64,000 nucleotides of DNA, taken from the NCBI RefSeq assembly GCF_002943425.1, contig NZ_PTRA01000001.1:2542001-2606000 (forward strand), written 5' to 3'. Made by a program: the position numbers and the translations under genes. The stretch comes from Siphonobacter curvatus. GTDB lineage: Bacteria > Bacteroidota > Bacteroidia > Cytophagales > Spirosomataceae. Shown piece after piece: positions 7,290-17,172 of the stretch (positions are counted from its first letter, which is position 1; every line of letters starts with the position of its first letter). Below the pieces are notes generated by a model, which saw only the letters and a program-made list of their open reading frames with translations, was not told the origin of the DNA and did no database searches.

Positions 7290-9941
7290 TTATTCTTCGA
7301 TGACAAACGTATGATCGCCTGCTCCTACTTTGTAGCCTTCGCTCGGCTTTGTTACCGCTACCGGCTTGCCCGCTAAGGTTACTTTTTTCCCTTTCAGAAA
7401 AACAGAAGCCGTACTGTTGGCCGGAATACTAACCTTGTATTCGACGGTCTTACCGATCCGTTTCCAGGAAGAAACAATGCGACCATACGGACCCTCGTGC
7501 TGAGCTTCGAATTGCTCCAGCCCAGCTACGAAATTGGGATGTAGTAATACATTTTTGAAACCCGGCTGCGTCGGATCGGGCTTGATGCCTCCCAGCCCTT
7601 TGTAAATCCAGGCCCCAATTTCCCCGAACATAATATGGTTCAGTGAAATATCGGACTTGGCCTGAATGTCCCAATTCTCGTACAAGGTCGTTGCTCCATT
7701 TTTAATCCACCAGCCCCAGGAAGGATACTTTTCGTTGGAAGCCAGCGTGTACGCTACGTCCGCATGACCATTTTCGCTCAAGGCATTCAAAATGGCTTTC
7801 GTACCCAATAAACCTACGTCCAAAGCATTGCCATCGGCTTTCACCCGTTTCGCCAGATTGTCGGCCACTTTGGCTTTCAGGTTTTCAGGAACCACACCCC
7901 ACTGCAAGGGTACGGCCAGTTCCGTTTGCAGGCCTGATCCATAGATACCTGTTTGCGAATTGAGGTATTTAGCATTGATGGCGTCCTGAATTTTCTTTGC
8001 CAACGCAGCGTATTTGGCCTGCTCTTCCGTTTTATTGAGTAACCCAGCCGCTTTGCTTAGAATCGTAGCATCAACGAAGTAATAGATACTCGACGTCAGC
8101 TCAACCGGCGACTTGGATTTTACCGGTACCCAATCCCCCAGGCCCCAGGTTGTCAGGCCCGAAGGAGCGATTTCCGTAATGTGATCGACGTATCGTTTGA
8201 TGTTCTCGTAGTTATCAGACAACGGCTTGGCATCTCCGTAGAAGAGATACAGGTTCCAGGGAATGACCGCAATGGTACTCGTCCAGTCCGGACCGTTGGC
8301 CCAGTCGTAGCCCCAGCCGCTGGTGGGGATGATGGCTGGTAATACGCCATTGGACTGCTGCTCGTCGCGGTGGTCGGCCAGCCATTTTTCGTAGATGGTA
8401 ATGCCATCGAAGCTGTACAATCCCGTTTCGATAGCAATTTGTCCGTCGCCCGTCCAGCCGTTTTTCTCCCGTTGGGGGCAGTCGGTCGGATACCCGAACA
8501 GGTTGGACAAGTACGCATTGTTCGTGGCCGACCAGATTTTATCCAGCGTCGGATTCGAGGATTGCACCTGCCCTATCGGCGGCACATCACTGTGCATGAA
8601 ATAAGCCGTCAGGCTGGCTGGCGTCAGTTCGAGATCCCGATCCTGCGACGTTACTTCCACGTACTGAAAGCCCTTATAATTAAAGCGGGGCATGAACGTA
8701 TCTTCCCGGCCACTCAGGGTTACAATATCGGTCTGGAAAGGGTCCTGATTATCGGTGGGTCGATAGTGGGCGTCAATATTAGACAGGTCAACCCGACCGT
8801 TTTCGTACAAACGTTCGCCGTGTTTCAGGCGGACAACCGTACCCGATTTTCCCTTCACTTTCAATTCACTAACGCCCGCAATGTTTCGACCCATGTTATA
8901 CACCCAGGTCGTATCGTTGAGCCGTACCAGCGAGGCCGTCCGGATTTCTTCGACGTTGCGAATCGGGTGCAGGGCCTGAGCGACAATATGTTGCGAAGGA
9001 GCGGGTCGATTTATTCCGTTTTTCCACTTCGAATCGTCAAAATCTGGCGTATTCCAGCCAGCCTGTTCCAACCGGGCATCGTAATGCTCGGCGGTGTAGA
9101 TGCTATTGAATACAATCGGACTCAACGCCGTTTTCCAGGACGTATCACTTGAGATCGTTTCGGTACTGCCATCTTCATAGGTCACCCGTACATCCAGACA
9201 AAACGAGGGACGACTCCGCCAGGGAGCCTGATCGAAATACCATACCGCCGTTGACTGGTGATTGTACCAGCCATTTCCGAGCAGGATACCGATGGCATTT
9301 TTCCCTTCCTGTAGCTGTTTGGTTACGTCATAGGTCACATACAGGGTTCGGCGGTCAAACCGCGTGTACATGGGATCCAGGCGGTGATTACCAACTTTTT
9401 GACCGTTAATAAAGAGCTCGTACAGACCAGCGGCTGCCACATACGCCCGGGCCGAACGAATTTTCTTCGTCGTCTGGAAGGCTTTCCGAAAGTACGGGGC
9501 GGGCTTGATCTTACTATCGCGGGAATCCGAAATCCAGGAGCCTTTCCAGTTAAGCTGATTCATCAGGCCGGTTTCAAAACTCGCTACTGAGCTCAGGGGA
9601 GCAACTTTTCCGTCCTGATCCCACAGCACTACGGCCCAGTAATATTTGGTGTAGGGGTTCAGAGCTGGCCCCTTGTATACGGCCTGATTCAGACCAGAAG
9701 TAATTTTGCCCGATTGCCAAAGGGCTGCTTTCTGTACTTGCAAAGAATCGGTGCTCACAAAAAGCTGATACGCCGTTTGTCGGGCTCCGGGCCGTGAATC
9801 CTGCATGTGCCAGTTGAAGCGGGGTTGCGGAGCGTCAATGCCCAGCGGGTTTTTCAGGTGCTCGCAAGTCAGGTTTCCGCCTTGCTGAGCGTACAGAAAC
9901 GTAGAACTACCAACCAGAAGGGTTGTTAAAAATGATTTCAT
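7290..9941 (-). CDS. Alpha-L-rhamnosidase, glycoside hydrolase family 78
   Basis: Inverting glycosidase that releases terminal alpha-L-rhamnose. 883 aa from the ATG at 9941; the frame reaches a TTG two codons earlier, less likely to be the start. A short signal peptide (MKSFLTTLLVGSSTFLYAQ) predicts periplasmic or surface location. Order: Ig-like N-terminal domain (residues about 25-130), Bac_rhamnosid_N-type beta domain (about 140-300), the (alpha/alpha)6 catalytic barrel (about 440-770) and a C-terminal beta domain. The GH78 acidic motif is clear in YPTDCPQREKNGWTGDGQIA, and the second conserved block is SLNHIMFGEIGAWIYKGLGG, with the candidate general-base Glu. It lies near a SusC/SusD pair but has its own transcription unit, so a link to that locus is inferred only. 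Confidence 0.93.
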   Translation of the reverse strand: MKSFLTTLLVGSSTFLYAQQGGNLTCEHLKNPLGIDAPQPRFNWHMQDSRPGARQTAYQLFVSTDSLQVQKAALWQSGKITSGLNQAVYKGPALNPYTKYYWAVVLWDQDGKVAPLSSVASFETGLMNQLNWKGSWISDSRDSKIKPAPYFRKAFQTTKKIRSARAYVAAAGLYELFINGQKVGNHRLDPMYTRFDRRTLYVTYDVTKQLQEGKNAIGILLGNGWYNHQSTAVWYFDQAPWRSRPSFCLDVRVTYEDGSTETISSDTSWKTALSPIVFNSIYTAEHYDARLEQAGWNTPDFDDSKWKNGINRPAPSQHIVAQALHPIRNVEEIRTASLVRLNDTTWVYNMGRNIAGVSELKVKGKSGTVVRLKHGERLYENGRVDLSNIDAHYRPTDNQDPFQTDIVTLSGREDTFMPRFNYKGFQYVEVTSQDRDLELTPASLTAYFMHSDVPPIGQVQSSNPTLDKIWSATNNAYLSNLFGYPTDCPQREKNGWTGDGQIAIETGLYSFDGITIYEKWLADHRDEQQSNGVLPAIIPTSGWGYDWANGPDWTSTIAVIPWNLYLFYGDAKPLSDNYENIKRYVDHITEIAPSGLTTWGLGDWVPVKSKSPVELTSSIYYFVDATILSKAAGLLNKTEEQAKYAALAKKIQDAINAKYLNSQTGIYGSGLQTELAVPLQWGVVPENLKAKVADNLAKRVKADGNALDVGLLGTKAILNALSENGHADVAYTLASNEKYPSWGWWIKNGATTLYENWDIQAKSDISLNHIMFGEIGAWIYKGLGGIKPDPTQPGFKNVLLHPNFVAGLEQFEAQHEGPYGRIVSSWKRIGKTVEYKVSIPANSTASVFLKGKKVTLAGKPVAVTKPSEGYKVGAGDHTFVIEE

Positions 9942-10030
9942 AGGCAAGAGGACGTACGATTAAACTTCCGCAAGGTAACGTGTTTTAGGGGTAAAGCCGT
10001 ACCGTACTTTCGGCCCGGCTGGTTATAGGA

Positions 10031-10056
10031 AAGCCCGAAAACGAATTTTCGGGCTT
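10031..10056 (-). terminator. Hairpin terminator behind the small lipoprotein gene
   Basis: A perfect 11-bp stem (AAGCCCGAAAA with TTTTCGGGCTT) with a CGAA tetraloop, 25 nt past the lipoprotein stop codon on the minus strand. The U-tract is short, so termination may be weak. Confidence 0.6.
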
Positions 10057-10081
10057 GGTAAATGATTCAAGCGACAATGTT

Positions 10082-10528
10082 CTATTTACCAGGAATAAAT
10101 TCCAGATTGGCGGCCTGAGCTTTACCGTCCACCTGTACGTTCGCTTGCTGTAACGTCAGGCTGTTGCTGCTTAAGGTAACGAGTTTAAAGGCTCCGGCAA
10201 AACCACTGACATCAATATCCACTACCGTTTCGTCGGCATTCAGATACCAGGTTCCACCGTTGAGTACCTGCCCGCTTTCATTAAGGGCCCGTACGCGGTT
10301 ATTGGTCTGAAACTGAATGGACATGGCATAAATCGCATCCGTAAATACCCCCAGACGGCTTCGGTCGATGACTTTACCATCCACGTCGGTCACCCGGTTG
10401 AGTTTCCAGGACGTATTGATCAGCATGTCTTCTTTAGCGGAAGTTTTTGGCTGGTCAGGGTCTTTTTTGCAGGAAGCAAACGTAAAGAGCACCAAGCTCA
10501 GTAATCCCAAAACGAGTGTTTTCATCAT
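10082..10528 (-). CDS. Small lipocalin-like lipoprotein
   Basis: 148-aa envelope lipoprotein: signal MMKTLVLGLLSLVLFTFASC with the lipidated Cys at residue 20, a short KKDPDQPKTSAKED linker, then an all-beta domain starting INTSWKLNRVTDVDGKVID. The pattern NTSWKL..., a GGTWYLNADETVVDID strand pair and a LTLSS-like ending resemble lipocalin-like (META/DUF4488-type) domains of Bacteroidota, whose ligands are mostly unknown. It has its own well-formed promoter and terminator, so it is a single-gene unit, divergent from the T9SS protein gene. No partner gene suggests a function. Confidence 0.75.
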   Translation of the reverse strand: MMKTLVLGLLSLVLFTFASCKKDPDQPKTSAKEDMLINTSWKLNRVTDVDGKVIDRSRLGVFTDAIYAMSIQFQTNNRVRALNESGQVLNGGTWYLNADETVVDIDVSGFAGAFKLVTLSSNSLTLQQANVQVDGKAQAANLEFIPGK

Positions 10529-10576
10529 GAGCGTAGGAAAGGAAAGACGGGGACAAACTCCGTACTAACGTTCAGT

Positions 10577-10610
10577 CAAAAGTAGGGATTGCCTTTCCAC
10601 TCTGCAAAAA
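10577..10610 (-). promoter_or_regulatory. Promoter of the lipocalin-like lipoprotein gene
   Basis: On the minus strand TTTTTG, 20 nt, then TACTTTTG, an exact match to the Bacteroidota TTTG/TAnnTTTG consensus. Predicted leader about 40 nt. One of the best-formed promoters in the window. Confidence 0.6.
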
Positions 10611-10649
10611 GTGCCGTTATTTTGTTGCATTGAACCTAAATCTATCGGC

Positions 10650-12272
10650 TTGAAATCCATTTACGTTATTCGTCTGATTGCTTTTTGGGCCCTGCTGAAC
10701 AGCTGCTTTCTTTCCGCCTTCTCGCAGAATTGTCCCGCTCCCACGTTTCAGCCTTCCACGCAAAATGGAGTCATCAACTGGCAGCAGTTCCCGGATTTCA
10801 CCTTGCCTTTTACTTTGATTTATAGTGGACCACGGTTGAACGATACCCAGCAAACGCCCCTGCGTAAAGGATTTACTCACCTAGCAGCCTTTACCGGAGC
10901 GGACAGCAACCTGCCCAGGGCCAACCGGGCCTTGTTGTGGTACGGAACCGCTACGGGGATTGGTCAACCCTGGGATGTACTCGAATCGCCCTGGGCCAAT
11001 GACCTCAACCGATACCGCGATAAATGGGCGGGCGAGATGCGAGCCTTTGCCAATTTGTTTAACGACTCGCGGGGGAAGGCCCTTCCGGAAACGGACATTC
11101 TCATGGCCGATATTGAGCGGCATTACAATACCAACGATAGTATTCTCAGTCTTAAACGCCGCAATCTGGTTCCGCCTCCGTATGGTCAGCTCAACGATGC
11201 GGCCTTTCTGACGCGGTACCAGCGGGATATGCAGAATTTGTATGCGGCTCCCCTGAACTACCTCCGGGAAAATGGCCTCAGTACTTCGACGAAACTTACC
11301 GCCTACGCCGATACGCCCATCCGAAATACGTTTTTGAATATCGACGGAAATAGCTGGCAGGACTGGACTAGCAACGTCGAACGCATCCATTATCTGACCA
11401 AAGACACGTTGACCAATACGGTGGGTGGTTCGTTCTATAACCGGCAGGATTTCCTGCTGCCGTCGGCGTACTACCTCTACGAGTATCCGAATCCTTACGC
11501 GGGTAATTATCTGGCGTATCTGCTTTTCCAGGTGGAAGCCAATAAAGCCTGGTCTTCGAAAGACATTATCCCGATTGTCTGGTTACGCTACACGGGGAAC
11601 TGGATCAACCAGCCCATCCGCCCGTGGATGGCCGAAGCTACCGCCATTTTTCCGTTTTTTGCCGGAGCGAAAGGCCTGTGGCTTTGGGAAAGTCCGGGGA
11701 ACTCGGGTACCAATGAGAATCTGGCGAATTATGAATATTTCGTTCAGGGGCTGTATCGCGTTTCCCAATTCAAAGACTTTTTTACGGGAGGAATGGCCTA
11801 CACTCCCAAATCCGCCCGCGATCACTTTGCGGATCAGGACCCCATCTGGCGGGGCATCATCAAAAACAACCAGATCCTGATCGCCGCTCACAATCCGTAT
11901 GCCGCAGAAAACGCGACTACTACGCTTACGGCGGAAGTCGGAAACTGGAAACAAACGCTCACCTTACGCGGTCGGGAAACGCTCCTGTGTACGTATGATC
12001 TACCCGAATCGGCATTGAGTCTACTGGATTTTAAACCCACCCCCAATCCGGCTTCAAACCAACTTACGCTCGATATTTTCTCTTCCCAGAATCGCAGCGT
12101 CCGCGTACAACTGGTGGCCTTGTCCGGTCAAACCGTACACGAGCAGTCGGTCAGCCTTGGGAGTGGTTCCACTACCCTACCACTTTCTGTACAAAATCTG
12201 GCTCCTGGCATGTATTTAGTACGGCTCTGGGATGGAACTCATTCCGTTAGCAAGCGGATTATCGTCCGTTAA
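10650..12272 (+). CDS. Secreted protein with type IX secretion C-terminal sorting domain; catalytic domain not recognised
   Basis: 540 aa from a TTG at 10650, chosen because it opens a good signal peptide (MKSIYVIRLIAFWALL...SAFSQ); the frame extends to a GTG at 10611 that would precede it with non-signal residues. The body, residues about 20-450, is not a family I can name. Its alternating pattern, with ILMADIERHYN, TKLTAYADTP, IIPIVWLRYTGNW and AGAKGLWLWESPG, suggests a TIM-barrel glycosidase-like fold, but no catalytic pair can be assigned. The last 80 or so residues are a Por-secretion/T9SS type A tail (FKPTPNPASNQLTLDIFS ... LAPGMYLVRLWDG ... KRIIVR), so the protein crosses the outer membrane and is released or anchored to the surface. 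Confidence 0.75.
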   Translation: MKSIYVIRLIAFWALLNSCFLSAFSQNCPAPTFQPSTQNGVINWQQFPDFTLPFTLIYSGPRLNDTQQTPLRKGFTHLAAFTGADSNLPRANRALLWYGTATGIGQPWDVLESPWANDLNRYRDKWAGEMRAFANLFNDSRGKALPETDILMADIERHYNTNDSILSLKRRNLVPPPYGQLNDAAFLTRYQRDMQNLYAAPLNYLRENGLSTSTKLTAYADTPIRNTFLNIDGNSWQDWTSNVERIHYLTKDTLTNTVGGSFYNRQDFLLPSAYYLYEYPNPYAGNYLAYLLFQVEANKAWSSKDIIPIVWLRYTGNWINQPIRPWMAEATAIFPFFAGAKGLWLWESPGNSGTNENLANYEYFVQGLYRVSQFKDFFTGGMAYTPKSARDHFADQDPIWRGIIKNNQILIAAHNPYAAENATTTLTAEVGNWKQTLTLRGRETLLCTYDLPESALSLLDFKPTPNPASNQLTLDIFSSQNRSVRVQLVALSGQTVHEQSVSLGSGSTTLPLSVQNLAPGMYLVRLWDGTHSVSKRIIVR

Positions 12273-12344
12273 TTTCCGAGGAATCGTCAGCGGAACGCCG
12301 TCACTTCTCGATTTTTCATACGCTTTCATCTACCTTCTATTGCC

Positions 12345-14378
12345 ATGAATCGCCTTGTCCACGAAAGTTCTCCTTACCTCCGTCAGCACGCCCATAACCC
12401 CGTCGATTGGTATCCCTGGGGGGAAGAAGCCCTGCGAAAAGCCCGTGAAGAAGACAAACCCATTCTAGTGTCGATTGGCTACTCGGCCTGCCACTGGTGC
12501 CACGTGATGGAGCGGGAATCCTTCGAGCAGGAGAGCGTAGCCCGGCTTATGAACGAACATTTTGTTTGTATTAAAGTAGACCGGGAGGAACGCCCGGACG
12601 TGGACGCCATTTACATGGATGCAGTACAGGCCATGGGCATTCGAGGCGGCTGGCCGCTCAATGTATTTCTCATGCCGGACGCCAAGCCTTTTTACGGCGG
12701 GACGTATTTTCCAGCCCGTAACTGGATGAGCATCTGCCAGCAAATTGGGGAAGCGTTCCAGACGCAGCGTCAGGCTCTCCAAGATTCAGCGGAAGGATTT
12801 ACCAAGAACATGCATTATTCGGAAACGGAAAAATACGGACTGCCCGTACCGACGGGTCTGCCGGTTGACTTCACTCTGGAAGAACTCAAAACGACGTATA
12901 CCAAACTCGCCGCTTCCTTTGATGTCGAACGCGGCGGTACGAACGGAGCCCCCAAGTTTCCGATGCCCGTGATCTGGCTGTTTGCCCTGCGGTATTTCCA
13001 GCAGACGTACGAACCGGAAACCATACAAGCCGTACGCCATACGCTCGATCGCATGGCCCTGGGCGGTATTTACGATCAGATTGGCGGCGGATTTGCCCGG
13101 TACTCCACGGATGGCGAATGGTTTCTGCCCCACTTCGAGAAAATGTTATACGACAACGCCCAGCTCCTGAGCTTGTATTCGGAAGCCTGGCTGGCGACGA
13201 AGGAACCGTTGTACAAACGGGTCGTGTACCAAACCGTCGAATGGCTTCAGCGGGAAATGACTCATCCCGAGGGTGGTTTCTATTCGGCACTGGATGCGGA
13301 CAGCGAGGGAGAGGAAGGCAAGTTTTATACCTGGACGAAAACAGAAATTCTGGAAATCCTGGGGCCGGTCTGGGGTGAACTGGTGTGCGACTATTTCCAG
13401 GTTACCGAAGAAGGCAACTACCACGAAGAGTCGAGTGGACACGCGACGGGCAAGAACATTCTCTTTCCCCAGCGTACGCTCGAATCCTTTGAGCAGGAAC
13501 ACGAATTGATTTCCGGACAAATGGATGGACTTTTCGAGAAGTTACGGCAGGTTCGTGATTCCCGTATTCACCCAGGACTTGATGATAAGATTCTGACTTC
13601 CTGGAATGGTTTGATGCTGAAAGGACTCGTCGATGCCTACCGGACGTTTGGCGAAGGGGACTTTCTGGCTCTGGCTTTACAGAATGCTCAGTTCATCAAG
13701 GATCGTCTGCTGCAGGACGGACAGCTTTTTCATTCCTACAAAGAAGGTCAGGCCCGCATTCCGGGTTTTCTAGAAGATTACGCCGCCGTAGCGGACGCCT
13801 TTACCCATTTATACCAGGCCACCTTTGATGAAAGCTGGTTACGACTAGCTGAACAGCTGGCTGACTATGCCATTTCTCATTTCTGGGACGAAGCCGACGG
13901 TCTGTTTTTCTTTACCGATCGTACCGTTTCAGATGCCTTGATCGCCCGCAAGAAGGAGTTGTTCGACAACGTCATTCCTTCTTCCAACAGTATCATGGCG
14001 ACGGCTTTGTACACGCTCAGTCTGCTGCTCGATCGGCCCGATTTTGGCGAGCGTTCCCATCAGATGCTGCAAAAAGTCAAAGGGCTATTAGCGAGTAATC
14101 CGGAGTTTTTACCCCACTGGGCCAGTCTGGCGAGTTATCACAGTACTCCCACCGTTGAAATCGCCATTGTGGGGCCACTCGTACAGGAATATCGTCGGCA
14201 ACTGGAATCAAAATACTTGCCCAACAAGGTTCTTACGGGGGCTGAAGAATCCGGTACCCTCCCACTGTTACTGCACCGCGACTCAACAGAGGGTCGTACC
14301 ATGGTGTATGTGTGCTACAACCGGGCCTGTCAGCTTCCCGTGGATTCGGTAGCGGCGGCCTGGGAGCTGGTGGGATAA
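12345..14378 (+). CDS. yyaL: YyaL-family thioredoxin-domain protein (DUF255, SPATA20-like)
   Basis: 677-aa cytoplasmic protein of the conserved YyaL/SPATA20 family. The N-terminal thioredoxin-like domain (about 1-165) opens with [20 protein letters not shown] and carries the CxxC motif at Cys49-His-Trp-Cys52 in [11 protein letters not shown]. The rest is an (alpha/alpha)6-barrel resembling AGE/glycosidase folds ([49 protein letters not shown]). The biochemical role is unknown; the family is suspected in redox or sugar metabolism. The length is typical and no lesions are seen. It lies 72 nt after the T9SS gene on the same strand, with no evident functional link. Confidence 0.93.
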   Translation: MNRLVHESSPYLRQHAHNPVDWYPWGEEALRKAREEDKPILVSIGYSACHWCHVMERESFEQESVARLMNEHFVCIKVDREERPDVDAIYMDAVQAMGIRGGWPLNVFLMPDAKPFYGGTYFPARNWMSICQQIGEAFQTQRQALQDSAEGFTKNMHYSETEKYGLPVPTGLPVDFTLEELKTTYTKLAASFDVERGGTNGAPKFPMPVIWLFALRYFQQTYEPETIQAVRHTLDRMALGGIYDQIGGGFARYSTDGEWFLPHFEKMLYDNAQLLSLYSEAWLATKEPLYKRVVYQTVEWLQREMTHPEGGFYSALDADSEGEEGKFYTWTKTEILEILGPVWGELVCDYFQVTEEGNYHEESSGHATGKNILFPQRTLESFEQEHELISGQMDGLFEKLRQVRDSRIHPGLDDKILTSWNGLMLKGLVDAYRTFGEGDFLALALQNAQFIKDRLLQDGQLFHSYKEGQARIPGFLEDYAAVADAFTHLYQATFDESWLRLAEQLADYAISHFWDEADGLFFFTDRTVSDALIARKKELFDNVIPSSNSIMATALYTLSLLLDRPDFGERSHQMLQKVKGLLASNPEFLPHWASLASYHSTPTVEIAIVGPLVQEYRRQLESKYLPNKVLTGAEESGTLPLLLHRDSTEGRTMVYVCYNRACQLPVDSVAAAWELVG

Positions 14379-14414
14379 TTACTGGTTTTTAGTTGATAGT
14401 TGTTGATAAAAACG

Positions 14415-14458
14415 AAAAGGTAGTAAAGACCTGATGAGATAGGTCTCTACTACCTTTT
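14415..14458. terminator. Bidirectional terminator between yyaL and the EEP-family gene
   Basis: An 11-bp outer stem (AAAAGGTAGTA with TACTACCTTTT) and a 5-bp inner stem (AGACC/GGTCT), with A/T runs giving a U-tract on both strands; it ends the convergent genes on each side. Confidence 0.75.
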
Positions 14459-14490
14459 TACAGGCAGCTTAGGTATTTTGAAACCTCCCT

Positions 14491-15591
14491 TTAGGTACCC
14501 AGGGGGTTTTTGTCGGGTTTGGATTCGCCGTCACTTTCCGTGTCGGCGTTAATTTTTTCCGTAATCAACTCTTTTTCTTCCGAGCTGGCTTCCAGTTCGT
14601 TTTGCTCCTGCTCCTGTTCGGCTTTCGGGTTATACGTCAGTTTTATGAACATCGGAAAGTGATCTGACTCGACACTGGGCAATCGCTGAAGCTGTAATAA
14701 TTTAAAGTCCGACGAACAGAACACGTGATCGAGCGGAAAACGCAGAAAAGGAATCTTGGCGTGAAACGTACTGTAAAATCCCCTGCCCCGTCGGGGGTCT
14801 AGCAAGCCACTGGTTTTCAAGAACAGATCCGTCGTATAGCTCCAGGCCACGTCGTTCATATCTCCTGCCACAATCACTGGAATATCCGATTGCTTCGCTT
14901 GCCGCCCTACCATTAGTATTTCCTTATCCCGTTCGGTTGATCGTGGGTTTTCCTGCGGTACGGGCGGGGTTGGGTGCAGACAATACAGTTGAATGGGCTC
15001 GTCGGAACGTAACCAGACTTTGGCGTGAATGGATGGGATGTCCTCTTCCACCAGAAACTTCACCGACGCATCCGTCAGTTTCAACCGCGAGTACAGCAAC
15101 ATACCGTACGTGTTGTCAATCGGCTTGAGTACCCGGTGCGGATAGGATTCGTGCAAGGGCCGCATTTGTTCGGCCCACCACTGGTCCGTTTCGGCCAGCA
15201 ATACAATATCGGGCTCCATCTGATCGATCAAACGCAGTAGTTTTTCCGATACCCGATTGTACTGATAAACATTCGAAATCAGCAGACTGATGCTACGGTC
15301 GGAATTGGTCTCCCGCTGACTCAACAACTGCTTTCGGGCCAGAAATGTATACGGAAAGAGCTGATAGAAAAGGTAAATGAGATTCAAACCCAGTACTCCC
15401 AGAGTAATCCAGGTCAGGGGCTGCGAGGTTTCTCCCCAGAAGGCCCAGAGTACAATGAAGAGTAAAGTCAGCACGAATTTCTGGCTGCGGGGATACTCGA
15501 AAACGCGAAAAGTCCAATGATCGCTTCGAATCAGGGGGATGAGCGAAAAAAGAACGATTACGTAAGAACCAATGGTTAAGGCAATTGACAT
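14491..15591 (-). CDS. Membrane-anchored endonuclease/exonuclease/phosphatase (EEP) family protein
   Basis: 366 aa from the ATG at 15591 (a GTG at 15612 is possible). Three hydrophobic segments fill residues about 3-20, 38-52 and 58-78, followed by an EEP fold with the usual landmarks: LLISNVYQYN, DIVLLAETDQWWAEQ (metal-binding Glu), VIVAGDMNDVAWSYTT (catalytic Asp/Asn), FPLDHVFCS and the terminal ESDHFPMFIKL (Asp-His pair). Such proteins hydrolyse phosphodiesters of nucleic acids, phosphoinositides or similar; the substrate here is unknown. The last 40 residues are highly charged (EQEQEQNELEASSEEKELIT) and probably disordered. It stands alone between a terminator and a divergent oxidoreductase gene. 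Confidence 0.85.
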   Translation of the reverse strand: MSIALTIGSYVIVLFSLIPLIRSDHWTFRVFEYPRSQKFVLTLLFIVLWAFWGETSQPLTWITLGVLGLNLIYLFYQLFPYTFLARKQLLSQRETNSDRSISLLISNVYQYNRVSEKLLRLIDQMEPDIVLLAETDQWWAEQMRPLHESYPHRVLKPIDNTYGMLLYSRLKLTDASVKFLVEEDIPSIHAKVWLRSDEPIQLYCLHPTPPVPQENPRSTERDKEILMVGRQAKQSDIPVIVAGDMNDVAWSYTTDLFLKTSGLLDPRRGRGFYSTFHAKIPFLRFPLDHVFCSSDFKLLQLQRLPSVESDHFPMFIKLTYNPKAEQEQEQNELEASSEEKELITEKINADTESDGESKPDKNPLGT

Positions 15592-15753
15592 ATACTTAGA
15601 AAATACGAGCACGGCAGTTTGCTCTTGGGGTTAATCGTTCTTCTTTAAAAAAGTTTAAAAATTCGTTAGATAACTCTTTCTATGTCAAAGCAGAGTTGTA
15701 TTTTACCCAGGTTTTAGTTACTCTGTCACGCTACCTCATTTACCTCATTCTTT

Positions 15754-17130
15754 ATGAAAAACTCCCGGCGTACCTTTCTTCGAAACATGGGCGGCTCGGC
15801 GGCGGCTCTCTCGATGGCGTCCTGGATGCCCCTTGAGGCTCTAGGCTCGGCTTTCTCCCCCAATGATACGATTCAGGTCGGACTCATCGGAGCCGGCATC
15901 ATTGGACACTTTGACGTGGATACCATCCTGCAGGTGCCCGGCGTAGAGCTGGTAGCTGCTTGCGACTTGTATGATCCCCGCCTGGTACGAGCTAAGGAAA
16001 AATGGGGTAACAACCTATTTACGACTCGTGACTACCGCGAGATTTTAGCCCGTCCGGATATCGACGCCGTCATTGTAGCCGTTCCTGACCACTGGCACGA
16101 TCACATTTCCATCGCTGCTCTGGAGGCTGGCAAGCACGTCTATTGCGAAAAACCGATGGTTCATCACATCGAGGAAGGTGCTGCCGTAATCGCTGCCCAG
16201 AAAAAATCGGGAAAGGTATTTCAGGTAGGCAGTCAGGCTGCCAGTTCGGTAGGTGTGCTCGAGGCTCAAAAGTACATAAAAGACGGAGCTTTAGGAGAAA
16301 TTTCTTTTGTCGAAGCCACCAATGATCGCGTGGACGCTTTGGGAGCCTGGCAATATACCATTCCTTTTGACCTGGACCCGAAGCAGGTAGACTGGGACCG
16401 TTACCTGGGGGATGCTCCGAAACGGCCTTTTGAGGCCAATCGCTTTTTCCGCTGGCGAAACTATAAGGAATATGGCACGGGCGTGGCGGGCGATTTATTT
16501 GTACACCTGCTCACCACGCTGCATACCATTACGGGCTCGACAGGACCCAACCGAATTTTTGCTTTAGGTGATTTAAATTACTGGAAAGATGGCCGCGACG
16601 CCTACGATCTCGTAACCGGTGTAATGGATTACCCGAAAACGGATCAGCACCCCTCCTTTCAGTTTTTCACACGAGTAAATCTGGCCGACGGCGGGGGTGG
16701 TTCCCACCGCAGCCGGATTGTAGGAACGGAAGGTTCGCTGGAATTAAATGGAGATGGCTTTGTGCTACGTCGCTTCAAACGCCCGCAAGCTCCGCCTTTC
16801 AGTCTGAACTACGACGCCCTGATCACCTACCCCAAAGCGATGCAGGAAGCCTTTTTGAAGGAATACGACGCCAAATACCCCAAGGATAAGTTTAGTCGTG
16901 GGGTCGAAAAACAAACCGATATTGTCTTCAATGCTCCCGAAAAATACAACGCTCGGCTGTCTCACATGGAAGTATTCGTGAAAGCCATTCGGGAAAATAA
17001 ACCGGCCCTGGTTAAAGAAGATGCGACGTTTGGCTTGCGGGCGGCGGCTCCATCACTGGCCTGTAATTTGTCGGTAGAAAAGAAAAAGCCCATTGCCTGG
17101 GATCCTGATAAAATGAAAATTGTGGGATAA
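15754..17130 (+). CDS. Tat-exported Gfo/Idh/MocA family oxidoreductase
   Basis: 458-aa NAD(P)-dependent oxidoreductase, probably periplasmic. The N terminus has a twin-arginine signal (SRRTFLRNMGG...AAALSMASWM). The Rossmann motif VGLIGAGIIGHFDV begins near residue 42, and VPDHWHDHISIAALEAGKHV...CEKPM is the family hallmark with the catalytic Lys of EKP. The C-terminal domain includes GSHRSRIVGTEGSLELNGDG. Exported members are abundant in Bacteroidota and are linked to sugar or glycoside oxidation; the substrate is unknown. A second exported paralogue lies at 50943-52235. gpmA follows 42 nt downstream on the same strand. Confidence 0.9.
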   Translation: MKNSRRTFLRNMGGSAAALSMASWMPLEALGSAFSPNDTIQVGLIGAGIIGHFDVDTILQVPGVELVAACDLYDPRLVRAKEKWGNNLFTTRDYREILARPDIDAVIVAVPDHWHDHISIAALEAGKHVYCEKPMVHHIEEGAAVIAAQKKSGKVFQVGSQAASSVGVLEAQKYIKDGALGEISFVEATNDRVDALGAWQYTIPFDLDPKQVDWDRYLGDAPKRPFEANRFFRWRNYKEYGTGVAGDLFVHLLTTLHTITGSTGPNRIFALGDLNYWKDGRDAYDLVTGVMDYPKTDQHPSFQFFTRVNLADGGGGSHRSRIVGTEGSLELNGDGFVLRRFKRPQAPPFSLNYDALITYPKAMQEAFLKEYDAKYPKDKFSRGVEKQTDIVFNAPEKYNARLSHMEVFVKAIRENKPALVKEDATFGLRAAAPSLACNLSVEKKKPIAWDPDKMKIVG

Positions 17131-17172
17131 ACCGAGAAGCTACTCCTTGGGGCGTGGCTTTTCTTTGTTACT

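Noticed and set aside
8370-9152. Long antisense open frame (260 codons) over the rhamnosidase gene
   Set aside because: The GH78 frame on the opposite strand has clear motifs; this is a composition shadow.
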